From: Erigeron canadensis
Lineage: Eukaryota; Streptophyta; Magnoliopsida; Asterales; Asteraceae
Assembly (NCBI RefSeq): GCF_010389155.1
Contig: NC_057765.1
Span: 4,836,001-4,900,000, forward strand
Length of the DNA stretch: 64,000 nucleotides
Reading direction: 5' to 3'
Under the pieces are notes generated by a model. That model saw only the letters and a program-made list of their open reading frames with translations. It searched no databases and was not told the origin of the DNA. Below, piece after piece: positions 1 to 10,384 of this stretch. Positions within the stretch are counted from its first letter, which is position 1. The number at the start of each line of letters is the position of its first letter. Position numbers and translations under genes: made by a program.

Positions 1-1240
1 TGTTACTAGCATAACTTTACCTTTAACCACATAAACTTTATTGTTCCTCCCCCGATAAACTAGGTACCTATCTTCATCAATCGTAGTATCTTGATAAAAT
101 GACTTTGGAAAATGCTTTCCACACTTTCCTTAAGCGGTACACAGGGCACTTGTGCGTGAGCACTACATCGCGACGCCATATAAGATTTACTTGGTAACAA
201 CTTTGTATTCTCTTAGGTCATGACCCTTAGAGTCTGTCTTAGCTTAGATTCAGTCATCTATCTCTGTCGGAATTCTACACCTTGACCCCACCTCAAGCCA
301 TATCAGAATGTGTACATGCGAAGGCCCACGTTTATGGAATTCAATCGTGTAAACACCTACACAAATAATGTTGTATACAATGTATGACTTACCTTAGTAA
401 CTTATCATGGATTAAAGGTTACAGTGGATGTGGTTCTCTAACATATAGTTATAAGAAAGTGAAAGATGATATATGATCTATTACCTGCTTTGCTTTTACC
501 AATTATTTTTTTCTTCATAATATCTTCCATAAATATATTCAGTTTTATCGTAAAACTCTCGAACAGTTTTTGCCTGACCGTGCGACTTCTCTCCACTAAT
601 TAAAGAAACCCATTTATCAATTTCCAGCTACTTTGGGTTGGCTGTGAAAGTAATGAATAGATCTGGAATTCCTAAACCCCAACCCAAGGCCATTGCATCT
701 TGATAGTTTTGGACCATGTATTTTGTGCTCCATCGAAAGGAAGTTGTTGGCAACATGATTCTCTGACTAATTGCTTTAGCATTTGTGTCTCCTCGTGTTA
801 CAATATCACATACATTATGATAAAGGTCAGTACGCAATTCATTTTGATTGTTCTGCATCTACCCGAGTTTATGTTCCTCAATTGTGGTGTATGCATCTAC
901 TAGGTATTGCTGATATAAACGACTACCTCTTAGTAATGTAGTCCCTCATTTTGTGTGTAATGAATTCTATAACAATAAATTTTGTCTCCGGATATTGTTT
1001 ACATGGTATGGTATAAGTTTTCATGAAACTCAACTTCTCCATAATGAAATAATAGAGGGTATTGTAATGTCATGTATAATTCGTGTAATTCAGAAATCAT
1101 TTTCAAGCCACCAGTTTTTGTCAACAATGGCATCTTTTTGTTTTGTGTTGTCACTGAAATCAGTTGTGACCAACAATTCAACCTCTAAAATATCAGGCTT
1201 GTTATACTGCCTCGAAACGATCTAGAAATATTACTTGGGC
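1..1240 (-). pseudogene. Helitron Rep/helicase N-terminal domain remnant
   Basis: Read on the minus strand, this carries in order several blocks typical of the Helitron helicase-like N-terminal domain: LQYPLLFHYGE (about 1070-1030), NYQDAM followed by PDLFITFTANPK (about 715-630), a degraded YTIEF-KRGL block (about 340-300), and GKCGKHFPK followed by TTIDED (about 135-70). The order and spacing match plant Helitron proteins, whose Rep (HUH) nuclease and helicase drive rolling-circle transposition. Frameshifts and stops interrupt the frame, and the longest open piece is 76 codons (628-858). The HUH motif and helicase part are not visible; the latter would lie beyond base 1. I see no Helitron terminus, so the element boundaries are unknown. 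This is a dead fragment. Confidence 0.82.
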
Positions 1241-2460
1241 AAAAACTGAAGAAGATGGATAAAGAACAAGCTCTATGGGAGACGAAGGATAAGAAAGTTA
1301 GAGGGGTCATTACATTGAGTTTGATGAGAAACGTAGCTTATATCATCATGTCAAAAACACTGCTAGTTGTATGATGTCGGCGTTGTCAAATACGTATGAG
1401 AAGCTAGCCTTGTGCGACTAATAAGGTATTCTTGATGAGATAACGGTTTAATATGAGAATGAAGGAGGGGAAACCGTGCACATAAACGATTTGAATACTA
1501 TTCTATCCAGATTCATCTGTGGGAATGAATTTCGATGAAGAGACCAAGGATGTACTATTACTATCTTCACTATGTGATAGTTGGTACGGGACTGCAACTG
1601 CTGTGACGAACTCAGTGGGAGCTGACGGAATGACTTTTAAAAAAAGTCGCGACTTGGTATTGGGTGAAGACATTCGCCGAAGAAATGCAAAGGGTGGGTC
1701 TTTTTCTGATTTGTTACATGTTGGCATGGGAAGATATAATAGCAGAGTTAGTAGGAGCATCAAAGGTAAGGGACACGAGCTCATCTAGGGCTTGTCAGAA
1801 TGTGCGATGTTGGGACTGTAACGAGACTGGATATTACAGGAGTCAATGTCTAAATAAGAATTCCGATGGATTGAACACTGCTACAACAAGCAACTTCGAA
1901 GACGATGTCTTGATGTGTGGTGAAAGTAGTGTGGATTCATTGGTCATAGATTACGGTGCATCATTCTATGCTACTCATAAAGATGATTGTTTGCAGAATG
2001 TTAAAAAAGGCAATTTTGACAAGGTTAGGATGGGAAACGATGAAATTCTTGATGTGACTGGCACGGGGATTTGGATCTTGTTACTACTTTGGGCACTACT
2101 TGGACTTTGTGTAACGTCAGGATAATTCCGAGGCTTGAAACGAAGTTGATCTCCATTCGGCAATTGGATGAACAAGGTTTAGACGTTAAGTTTGGTGGTG
2201 GAAAGTGGAAGGTTGCTAGGGGTTTCAAGAAGGGGTCGCTGTTTATGGTGCTTGTTCCATCTGGGGAAGTGACCACCTATGTTAAGATGAATGCCAAAAT
2301 CGGGCTTGCCGATTCCATAGTTAAACGGGTTTAGTTGACGATTAAGAACTATGGGACTCCAGGCAATCCGATTTAGCTTATTCGAAAGTTTGAACGTATA
2401 CGGGAGGTTCATGACAGTGAGAGTAGCTTGACATAGTCTGGAAATATACGTTGGGTTTGA
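1241..2460 (+). pseudogene. Ty1/copia gag-protease remnant
   Basis: The conceptual translation, across several frameshifts, follows the copia gag (UBN2-type) order: an N-terminal gag block with KVRGVITLSL (about 1290-1340), HINDLNTILSR, FDEETKDVLLLSSLCDSWYG (1530-1590) and a DLVLGEDIRRRN block (about 1650-1690). A CCHC-like knuckle CWDCNETGYYRSQC (about 1808-1850) follows, with Tyr where the family has His. A protease block reads DSLVIDYGASFYATH, so the catalytic D-S/T-G has become D-Y-G. A copia-type LISIRQLDEQG stretch ends near 2180. Integrase, RT and LTRs are absent. The longest open piece is 153 codons (1664-2125). It is a truncated, inactive copy unrelated in detail to the two copia elements further right. 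Confidence 0.82.
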
Positions 2461-3014
2461 GAGACTAGGGATCCGAATGAAATCTCTCCTGAGAAATTAC
2501 CGTCAATAAAACAATTATATAATAGAAAGTTCAAAAATATACAATATCACCGTAATGAAAAAAGTTTAATTTTTTTTTAAATGGGCATTTCTTAAAGGTG
2601 TTTTCTTAAACAAGTTTTCAAATTTTTTTTTGTGTGAAAGTGGGTAAATCGGTACTCCCCAGTACCAAGCCCGGGTTCAGGAAAATCAATTTGAAACTAG
2701 TAGTAGCAAGCCCGGGTTCAGAAAAAGGACGCCACTTTTCAGACAAACAGTAAACATGCAGCCTTTGAATGAGCCTAGATTGATTGATGTGACTAATGCC
2801 TGCGAACCCGGTATTGGGAAAACCAGGTTCGAATGTCAGGATAAAAAACGCAGTCGGCCATGCAAGCAATTCTTAGTTTACAACTATTATATATACATGC
2901 ATATTTTTAAGAGCATTTCGCGCAAACATATTTTCATAAGCAATATATATTTTCATAAGCAATAATTAATTTCTCACTCGAAAAATCAACTATACCAGTA
3001 TTTTCAAAATCCAA
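2461..3014. other. Non-coding, no gene recognised
   Basis: AT-rich sequence without a convincing reading frame. The one structure I see is a 15-bp direct repeat, CAAGCCCGGGTTCAG, at 2666-2680 and 2707-2721. Confidence 0.5.
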
Positions 3015-3736
3015 ATGGCCTCTTTTAATGTTACATGTGTACCAAGAAACCTAGATTTGTTGTGGTTACAAGCTGCAGATACGCAGCGCTCATACAACAT
3101 TTTCCATGAACGTTAAGTAAGTGAGCCAAGATGTAGAAAAAGTGATAGAGGGCTGTTTAGAGTAATGAAGAATTGTGTTCTCTGCAAAGTCATTCAGCAT
3201 CTTAAGAATGCTGGGTTTTTCCAAATCTTCAAGTCAGTGATTCACAAACTTGATCATCCTTTGATTATCGCGTTGGTGGAGAGATGGCGTCCAGAAACCA
3301 ACACGTTTCACTTTCCTATTGGTGAAGCAACTATCACCTTGCAATAGGTGTAGGTGATATGTGGTTAACCTATAGATGGACCAGTGGTGACTGGTGAGTG
3401 GGTTACAGAAACCCGAAATGTTGATTACTGGAACAATCTGTTTATGGAATATCTGGGTTTTTTTTTTCCCTTACTAATCAAGTAGATGGAGATCACTTGA
3501 AAAATGGTCGGATCAAATGTCACACCTTAGCTACGCGCTTTGATCTGGGGTTCGACAAGGAAGATGATCAGATGTGCCTATACATGGCTAGAAGGGTTAT
3601 TCTAGCTATTATTGGTTCAAAGAGTTTTTTTGATCCTAACACCTATGATGTTAGTTTGAATTTGTTGAGGAACCTAGGAGACCCGAACAAAGAAGGTCGA
3701 AAGAGCTGGTGTTCAACAATCAACTTGCAAACTTAA
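3015..3736 (+). pseudogene. Plant mobile domain (PMD) remnant
   Basis: Three broken pieces match the plant mobile domain found in MAIN-like proteins, PP7-long-form phosphatases and transposon-encoded relatives. The first starts at ATG 3015 and holds RNLDLLWLQAADTQRS. The second (3165-3347) ends with LVERWRPETNTFHFPIGE and ATITLQ, the hallmark stretch before the conserved L-G-L segment. The third (3497-3736) has GRIKCHTLATRF, YMARRVILAIIGS and a D-n-LGDPN-n-SWCST block, matching the C-terminal half of the domain. Frame changes and stops separate the pieces. No phosphatase, MULE transposase or terminal inverted repeat is visible nearby, so I cannot say whether it came from a transposon or a host gene copy. 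Confidence 0.7.
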
Positions 3737-3868
3737 AACAATCACTTGACAAATATCAATAGCAAACTACCAAACCACCAACCACATAGTTCAATATAAT
3801 AGACGATACAAGAAAATAAAATGCAATTGTCTCATAAGTACTAGAAAATAGGTTGAAGAAAGAGTGAA

Positions 3869-4300
3869 TTAGTTCTCATCCATGGGGTAAACTGATGGAA
3901 CACCGTCGCCAGAATCAGGATCAACCAGCTCTCCAAAGAATCCCCTATAAGAATCATAAGTACGCCCCAAATAACGCTCATGTGTATGTCGGTAAGTCTC
4001 AAACTGGGGCATCTCCAGTGCGCTCCCAGTGCTCCCACTGGCGTCGGCTGTGCTCGAGCTAGGTCCAGCCATAACTGGCTGCTGATCCTAGGGTGGCCAC
4101 AAAAACCCATAAGTAGTGCTGGCCGAAAGAAAGATAGAAGGAGGATTGTAAGAGTGTGTAGGCGACTATGGTGGTGGAGTCTGCGACTGAATCCAATGGA
4201 TGATGTACGCCGACTATCTATGATCATGTCCTGTGTGTCTCTGAGATCCTTCTACTCCGTCGGGATTCGATCAAGTGTGGATCCCCAATCAAAACAATAG
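3869..4300 (-). pseudogene. Unrecognised disordered ORF fragment
   Basis: I do not recognise this. On the minus strand an open stretch of 67 codons (4072-3869) is Ser/Gly/Asp-rich and ends in a natural-looking stop; upstream in the same frame the translation is Pro/Gln/Ser-rich but broken by stops. The composition resembles the disordered C-terminal tails of the accessory ORFs elsewhere in this window, which is the only reason I list it. No motif supports a function. Confidence 0.25.
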
Positions 4301-5520
4301 AAGTAAATCCAAGTATGGCACCAACACAGATGCCCATTATTACAAATCTTAAGCATAATCAAAATAGCCGAAACATAAGGCCATAAGGTAGTCTATGCAG
4401 TAAATGTCTTTGCTAAGCTTCTTTATTCTTTCTACCCAAGTCTCACCAAGCTAACCTCCGCCTAGCTCAATCTTGAATATCCTGAAGGCACAACATTTTC
4501 AAAAAACAGGTGTTAGCTAATAAAATTAGCTAAGTAAGATAACATAGATTTGAAAACATTTGCCAATTAAATATATTAACAAAATCTGCGTTTTAAGTTA
4601 ATATTACATACATACATAACCACATAACATACACTTTAGGTTTATCATGTCCTAAAATGTGCCTACACTTTCTTTCTTTATCTTTCTTTCTTTATTTCTT
4701 TGCCAAGACATAGGCAAAGTGACTTAAGCCACTTACATAGGGATGTGGGGTTGTGTGTAGGCAGTCATAGACCATACATGGAGTCCTCACACCCGACATG
4801 ATGGGTAAACCATAAGGTGGTCCATCGGCGTCGTTAAGGAAAGACAAAGTCATTTCCAACTGAATAAACCATTTATGACTTTACGCAATGGTGGTTAGTT
4901 ACTCCACCTGGAATACTCAAACGTAACTATGCCACGGGAGGTATAATGATTCCCAAACCACGTGACCACGTACGCACCAACTCCGAGGAGATAACACGGG
5001 TTAAGCTTAACACAAGACTTTACATATTGCTAGAGACTTTAATCTTTATATTAGTTTAGGTTACATTTTCACCTAAGCTAATCACATATCATCTTTTACT
5101 TTAGGGCCCTTAACGTGCATGTGACATGGCAATCCTATCATAAGTCTAGTGACTAGGTGTTCAAGCCATATATACAAACATTTAGCATTATCACTTCATC
5201 TTTTCATGATCACATAACATAAACATTTCATCATTTCATAACATTTATACTTACCTCACACCTTTGCAACCTTCATAAGTATGTCATACATCATAAATGG
5301 TAAGTATAATATCCCTTAGCAACCTCTCATAGTCACCCATAAACATAAAACGTGCATACATGTTTAGTTGGAAGGTTGTCCCATCAGGTGACAAAAGATG
5401 CTATCTTACCTCGGTACAACTTACCAACCAATTATGAGTATCTTACAGTGCTTGCTAAGTACTCTTGACTACCTAGAATGAGTACAAGATCGATTTATAA
5501 GCTAAACGAAACATTTTGTA
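4301..5520. other. Unassigned non-coding region
   Basis: About 1.2 kb with no open frame of note. It is rich in CATAACAT/CATACATA-like words and contains a TTCTTTC-rich stretch (about 4670-4702). It may be LTR or untranslated sequence of another retroelement. I found no TG...CA ends or primer binding site to prove it. Confidence 0.4.
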
Positions 5521-5534
5521 CAACCTGAGCATCA

Positions 5535-5667
5535 GGTGCGTCGCACCAATTATAGAGAAAACTCAGATCAGGTGTAGGTGCACCGCACCTGCCCTTGGTG
5601 CGTCGCATATCGGGCTCCCTTCAAAAATCAAAATTCCAACCTGGGCAGTGGTGCGTCGCCGCACCTG
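5535..5667. repeat. Cluster of GGTGCG-T-CGCACC palindromes
   Basis: Four short inverted repeats lie within about 130 bp: a perfect GGTGCG-T-CGCACC at 5535-5547, AGGTGC-ACC-GCACCT at 5576-5590, and two imperfect copies near 5597 and 5650. The layout, six-base arms around one central base, is the same as the ACTGCG-N-CGCAGT palindromes of elements A and E, but the sequence differs. No coding sequence is attached, so the parent element is unknown. Confidence 0.65.
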
Positions 5668-6239
5668 GGGTGCAGACCAGCAAACTTAATTTCAAACTTG
5701 CTCTAAACGATTTCTATTCGATCTCAAACCCTTAGCCCGACCTGGGGACGTAAAATTGACCTTTTTAATGATACTTTTGATTACTCAAATCAATCAATTG
5801 ATCCTTTAATCGTTGGTTAACATATAGCAATCGTTTGATCATCCGAAAAACATGAAATCGATGATCTATCAAGTATCTAAGCACATACCGGAATAAGGAC
5901 ACATTTTGTTTCAAAACAAGTAAGTCGACCCCGCGTCACAAATTGCGCTTCCGAAAAAGGAAGAACATTTTGCTTGGCGGGAGAAACAAACTTGTCACAA
6001 AACGGAAGGTGCGAGAGTTGTGTGTGCATCAAACATACCATACAAACAAATTGCGCTGAACTTACTGCCAGCATATGCACACCATCACACAATCACCCAA
6101 TTGATGCCACAGAATATAGATGAGAAGAGAATCCAACGGGTCCCCCCCCCACTTGTGTTGCACAATGGCTATCAAATGTATAAAACCTGTATCAATTGCA
6201 TCAAGAAACAAAACCACATTCCCAAGCAAAATCAATGTA
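5668..6239. other. Non-coding, beyond the 3' end of element E
   Basis: No gene recognised. It lies downstream (minus strand) of the accessory ORF of element E and may include part of its 3' untranslated region. I looked for the minus-strand LTR start (CACATCA on the plus strand) and did not find it, so element E appears truncated somewhere here. Confidence 0.4.
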
Positions 6240-6305
6240 TCTAATGTTTTCATGCAGAAAATAAAAAACCAAAGTGAAAGAAACTAAAAGAGTACAATGT
6301 TTCAT

Positions 6306-6319
6306 CACCCTGTAGGGTG
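6306..6319 (-). promoter_or_regulatory. Hairpin downstream of E accessory ORF
   Basis: CACCC-TACA-GGGTG (minus strand), about 100 nt after the stop. B2 has a related hairpin (63825-63839) in the same place, inside shared flanks GTATC and ATGA, with C:G replaced by T:A in the stem. Confidence 0.5.
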
Positions 6320-6417
6320 GATACCAAAGACAAATAAATAAAGTACAGTCATCTAAATCATTAAGCATAATCAATCAACATGTGATTCCATCCCACGGTA
6401 ACGGATGGGAATCATCA

Positions 6418-8145
6418 TCATCTCACGGGACCGGGTGGACCAAAAAGGTCAGTAACCCAGTTGCGCTCCCCCTCTTGACCTGAACCAGAGCCTCCATCAT
6501 CTCCACCTGCATGTCCACCCACAAAACCTCCGGATCCACCAGCATTGCCTCCAGCATAACCAGAACTAGAACCTGCAACAAAACCAGGAGCAAAAGAAGA
6601 TGAACCACCTACATCATTTCCACCCTGAAAAGTGCCAAACTACACTGGCCCACGAAGAGATCCTCCCAAATCATGGGGCCGTGGTGACATGTTCCCCGGG
6701 GCAGTCATAGGAAAGAAAGACTGACCACCCTGGCGATAAGTGGGGACATGAATAGGTGGTGGTCTAAACTCAGGAACCGGGTCGGGTCTAACAAACTCCT
6801 TCCCATGATACTGTGCATCCCACATAGGCTAATAATAATAATCCAATGTATAGTTCGTGTGGGCCTGCTGCGATCCAATCCAAGTCATGTCCTGATCCAT
6901 CCTCCGCTGGTAGTCATTAAATGCCCGGCGACTCTGCTGCTGCTCCTCATATATTTTCTAAACAGTCTGTCCCAACAGTGTCAAATCAAATGAGCTCGGG
7001 ACAGGGATGCTACGACCATGCCTCCTAAGTGGCTCCTGAGGAGCATTCTCCATGTCAACATCATCCTCCTCCACATCCGACGGTGGTGACTCAAAAACCC
7101 CGTCATCATCCTCTCTGGCACATTCCCCTACTTCCTTTTCACTATCTTTGCCCTGATCAACTCTTTAGAGGTTAGATCCACTTGATACACGGCCTGAGAA
7201 AGATACGTTTGGCAGTCATCCGAATCGAACACCCCCATCCTTTTATAAATCCTGGTGATGAAATGACCCAAAACAAGCTCAGAATCGGTATGATTACACA
7301 TACACTCTAGTAGTACCATCGGAGGCAATGCAAACTTTCTTGGAGATCCCTCAGAAAACAGCTTTATCAACCACAAATCTAACTGGTAGGCCTTATCCCA
7401 ATGAGTCGGCCTTTGAACAAAAGACGTCACTAATATCCTGTGGAGCAATCGTAACTTAACACTTTTGATTTTAGTCACACTAACATAACCCAGTGGGCCA
7501 AGACTCTCCCCCAGAAATCCGAGTCCAATACTGAGCCATGGACTCACCATCACCCAAATCTGTCTTAACATAAAATGCTTGCCTCAAAAGATTTCTCCAA
7601 TCCAGGTTATCCAACTCTTGCCTAGAATACATACCTACGTAATGACCAAACTCTGCTATGGATAACTTCCTCTGCACTCCCCCGCAGTAGAACACAACAA
7701 TCCTTTCCTCAAAAATGTCTTTAACCTTGTGTAATTCCGTAGTCAATCTCAAGGTCGAATAAAACTCCAAACACAATTCCCGGTAAACTGGTTCCCTGTT
7801 AAGAAACATGCTATCCCAAATTCCGCAGTTAACCACCCTGTTTCCAACTCTCATCCCCATAGAATACCATTGACGAATATGTGCTTGTACCCCAAAGTAT
7901 TGAGCCTGAGTATGAGTGAAAAACTTAGGTGGGCAAATGGGATGCTTTTGAAGCTTATACAATCTGTTTAAGAAGTTGTTCTTGTGAGGTTGCCTAACAT
8001 CATCAAATTGCAACCAAGTGTGTCGCTCATTCAACTCTCCCACAAAGTGAAGCGGCACTTCCTCTTGTTGCCTAGGTGCTTTATGAGGCACGTTAGCGGC
8101 CTCACTAGATTGGCCTTCAGCTTGCTTCCTCTTGTCAGTATCAGT
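6418..8145 (-). pseudogene. Athila-type 3' accessory ORF (env position), element E
   Basis: Second exon of the accessory gene that follows pol. It starts with a basic K-R-K-Q segment, then HTWLQF, PHKNNFLNRLYKLQ and NREPVYRELCLEFYSTL, which resembles the Athila ORF1-type domain as I know it (PxYxxLxxEFLxSL). Next come VVFYCGGV and SIAEFGHYVGMYS, then QYWTRISGGESW, WDKAYQLDLWLIKLF and HTDSELVLGHFITRIYKRMG. The C-terminal third is disordered: an acidic/Pro stretch, a DYQRRMDQ coiled segment, VRPDP and PPP blocks, and a Gly/Ser-rich tail ending at a TGA (6420-6418). Breaks include a frameshift near 7495, a stop near 7128, TAG at 6960-6958 and another TAG in the Tyr-rich segment just before the PMWDAQ motif. 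The function of such proteins is not known; an envelope role is only inferred from position. Confidence 0.7.
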
Positions 8146-8712
8146 CTGCAATCAAAAACATAAGGCGACTAAAACATGAGAACTAAGAATGCAAGACTTA
8201 ACCCATTACATAATGACAAACAAAATCACAGGTCAGAAAGTTTGCACTGCGGCGCAGTGAGACTTGGCAGCCCTCACTGAGGCGCAGTGAGGTTGTAGTC
8301 ACATGCAGGTCAGTGGTGGCCACTGTGGCGCAGTGGCAACATGCATACCCACTGCGGCGCAGTGCCGAAGAAAAACTGGGCAAGTTCATCAGTTCATCAC
8401 GATGGGTAGCCAAATAGGGGTTAATTAAATACTCAAATTCAGCAATAATTAAGCAATAGTCACAAACTAATCTAACATTAACCTCCCTCACACTTCTTCA
8501 TCACAAATCTCTAAATTCTCATAACCCTAATTTCAAAATCAAAATCAAAATCAAAATCGAATAAACAAGTGTTCGAGATGAGAAATAATCACCCCATTAG
8601 TATCAATAGCCCATAAACAACAAAACCCACAATTTAATTCGGAAATTACAAGCCCTAAAAATTAAAAATTAAAAGTAAGGAAAATACAAAGAAAATGCAA
8701 GAAAATACTTAC
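8146..8712 (-). other. Predicted intron of E accessory ORF, with palindromes
   Basis: 567 nt from GTAAGT (8712) to TTTTTGATTGCAG (8146). It contains four palindrome copies: 8246-8258 (perfect) and 8276-8288, 8322-8334 and 8351-8363, of which the last is perfect and the other two differ by one base. The matching intron of A also carries palindromes in its 3' half. Confidence 0.65.
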
Positions 8713-8724
8713 TCCTCTTCCCAT
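8713..8724 (-). CDS. Predicted 4-codon first exon of E accessory ORF
   Basis: Minus strand ATGGGAAGAGGA directly followed by GTAAGT, a strong plant 5' splice site. Element A has the matching arrangement (ATGGGAAAGAAT then GTAAGT). Joining this exon to the acceptor at 8146 keeps the frame and gives M-G-R-G-T-D-T-D-K-R-K-Q. This start was chosen because it is conserved between two diverged elements. Confidence 0.65.
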
Positions 8725-8945
8725 GATGATGATGTAGAGATGATAATCCACGAGGAAGGAAGAAAAAGCAAGCCTTGAAGTGAATTAATGTGTGAAAATC
8801 GGAAGCCTTGGAGGGGGGTGTTTGGAGAGTATTTCGGTTCAAGAAGAAGAGAGAAAAGAGATAAGATTTTTATGGTAAAAAAAATCATTTACCCCCCCTT
8901 GACTAACTTAAAGCCCTACACACATGCTAACCGGTCAACGACCTC

Positions 8946-9065
8946 ACTGCGGCGCAGTGAGCTTCGGCCTCCCCCACTGCGGCGCAGTGGCGCTTTTTGC
9001 ATCCGAGGGACAATGAATTTAGACTGCGGTGCAGTCCCCCAATATACTCCTCACTGCGGCGCAGT
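8946..9065. repeat. Palindrome array upstream of E accessory ORF
   Basis: Four copies of ACTGCG-G-CGCAGT (the plus-strand form of the A motif) at 8946-8958, 8976-8988, 9023-9035 (one mismatch) and 9053-9065. They lie between the pol stop and the first exon of the accessory ORF. Confidence 0.9.
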
Positions 9066-9188
9066 GGGGATGTCACAAAAAGAAACAAATACCTGAAACC
9101 ACTTCACATCAAATTCACACCTGCACTTTCTGAACAAAACAAAATCAAATCTAACTAATAAAAGAAAATAAAATGCAATAAAATAACA

Positions 9189-9242
9189 CGGGTTGTCTCC
9201 CGAGAAGCGCTTAAGTTATTAAAGAGTCTTTAGCTAGACTCG
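9189..9242 (-). promoter_or_regulatory. Post-pol two-hairpin module (element E)
   Basis: About 57 nt after the pol stop on the minus strand, a first stem (G)AGTC / GACT(C) encloses an 8-nt loop containing AGCT (9242-9224). A second stem CGGG / CCCG with hexaloop AGACAA follows at 9202-9189, after the linker TTAAGCGC. The same pair occurs after pol in A, B1 and B2, with paired substitutions in the stems. The function is unknown. Confidence 0.7.
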
Positions 9243-9298
9243 ACCAACCTTCAATTTTCTAGTTCAAAGATGGGGATCTCATCAAACACCCACCTAAC

Positions 9299-9417
9299 TT
9301 ACTCCTCTTCTACATATAGCTTGAGTCGATGACCATTGACAATGAATGACCCTTCACCATCACGCTTGAACAACTCAACATAACTTGACGGGTATACGTG
9401 CTTAATGACAAATGGTC
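9299..9417 (-). pseudogene. C-terminal end of gypsy pol (element E)
   Basis: The minus-strand frame gives [20 protein letters not shown] followed by LKLYVEEE and a stop at 9301-9299. It matches the extreme C-terminus of the B-family polyprotein ([21 protein letters not shown]) and the end of the A pol. This is the tail of the integrase after the GPY/F module. Everything upstream was displaced by the insertion of element A at 9418. Confidence 0.82.
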
Positions 9418-9687
9418 TGATGTGACTAATTTATACCCATTACCCACATCGTTATTGACCATCTAATTCACTATATGTTTTAAGTCGTTTTTGTATGCAT
9501 TTGGCGCGTTTATGGTATTTGTTAGTGTTTACAGGCTCTAAACAGGATACGCGTCTATTTGCTACATTTTCGGATGATTATTGGCCAGGAAGAACGTTAT
9601 GTTGATGAGAGTTGATTTGAGTGGAAGAGACGGTAGAGTTTGGCAAGTAATCAAGATTGAAATAAGTTGTCTCTGTACAAGCTCGTG

Positions 9688-9937
9688 ACTGCGCCGCAGT
9701 GGAGGTTGCCATGCCCACTGCGCCGCAGTCCTGATCCATGGAAATTAATGGACAAACCCCCACTGCGCCGCAGTGGGGATGGCTAGGAGTTGACTGCGCC
9801 GCAGTCAAGTAAAGAAGAAAGGAGGCCGTGGAAATTTATTGCGCCGCAGTGGTGGTTTGCTTAGCCACTGCGCCGCAGTCAGCCGAAGTCAAAATCAAAC
9901 GATACCTAGGGAAGGCTTAACCCTACTGCGCCGCAGT
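9688..9937. repeat. ACTGCG-C-CGCAGT palindrome array in A LTR
   Basis: Seven copies in 250 bp at 9688, 9717, 9762, 9793, 9838, 9867 and 9925 (13 bp each; six perfect, the one at 9838 with a single change). The arms often extend: CCCC...GGGG around the copy at 9762 and TG...CA around 9793. The array ends 54 bp before the TATA box, the normal place for LTR enhancer elements. Confidence 0.93.
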
Positions 9938-9990
9938 GGGTGTACAGGAGGACAGATCTTTCCTTGTTTCTGCATCAGATTTTGGAGGAG

Positions 9991-9998
9991 TATAAATA
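9991..9998 (+). promoter_or_regulatory. Probable TATA box of A LTR
   Basis: TATAAATA directly after the palindrome array, followed by a long A/T-rich leader. This would place U3 at about 9418-10020. Confidence 0.7.
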
Positions 9999-10384
9999 GA
10001 AATCCCTAGGTCAAAAATAATCTATCAAAAATCTTTCTAGGAGCTGTTCAACAAGGGTTCTTCTTCCTCCAATCAAGATTATTTCTTAGGCGGATTCGTT
10101 GAAGATTCACGGGCACCCATCTAGATCGTATCTACTGATTGTCTTGCATTTTATTTTCTTCAAACGATTGGTACATCATGTTTCTCTTCTATTTTATTCA
10201 TTATTGTGAATTGATCATGAGTGGCTAAACGTTTAATCATCCACCTTGATGAAACTAGACGAATAATGTGATTGCAATATTTTTAATTCAAAAAGGGTTT
10301 ATTGAATTATCGTTGTTCTGTGATCTTGATGATGTTAACTCTTTTCATTAAGTAATTTTGATATTGGTTGCATATGATTCTTCG

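Larger units (their letters stand above)
6240..9417 (-). mobile_element. Athila-type Ty3/gypsy element E, 3' part only
   Basis: Minus-strand order: last part of pol, a two-hairpin module, palindrome array, 12-nt exon with ATG, palindrome-bearing intron, accessory ORF, and a short hairpin. The same parts in the same order occur in element A (9418-19560, plus). The high-coordinate end at 9417 is exactly where the A LTR begins, so A inserted into the E pol in opposite orientation, or the two were joined there. LTRs, gag and most of pol are missing from the window. Confidence 0.8.

Noticed and set aside
2666..2850. CCCGGGTTC and GGTTCGAATG words resembling a tRNA B box or T-arm
   Set aside because: No matching A box, acceptor stem or anticodon arm could be folded around them; they are simple direct repeats.
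6640..6825. Separate small gene coding for a Pro-rich peptide (minus)
   Set aside because: It is the disordered C-terminal part of the E accessory ORF, matching 19237-19400 of element A.
9578..9808. 76-codon minus-strand frame in the A LTR
   Set aside because: It is a translation of the palindrome array; repeated C-G-A-V words come from the motif itself.
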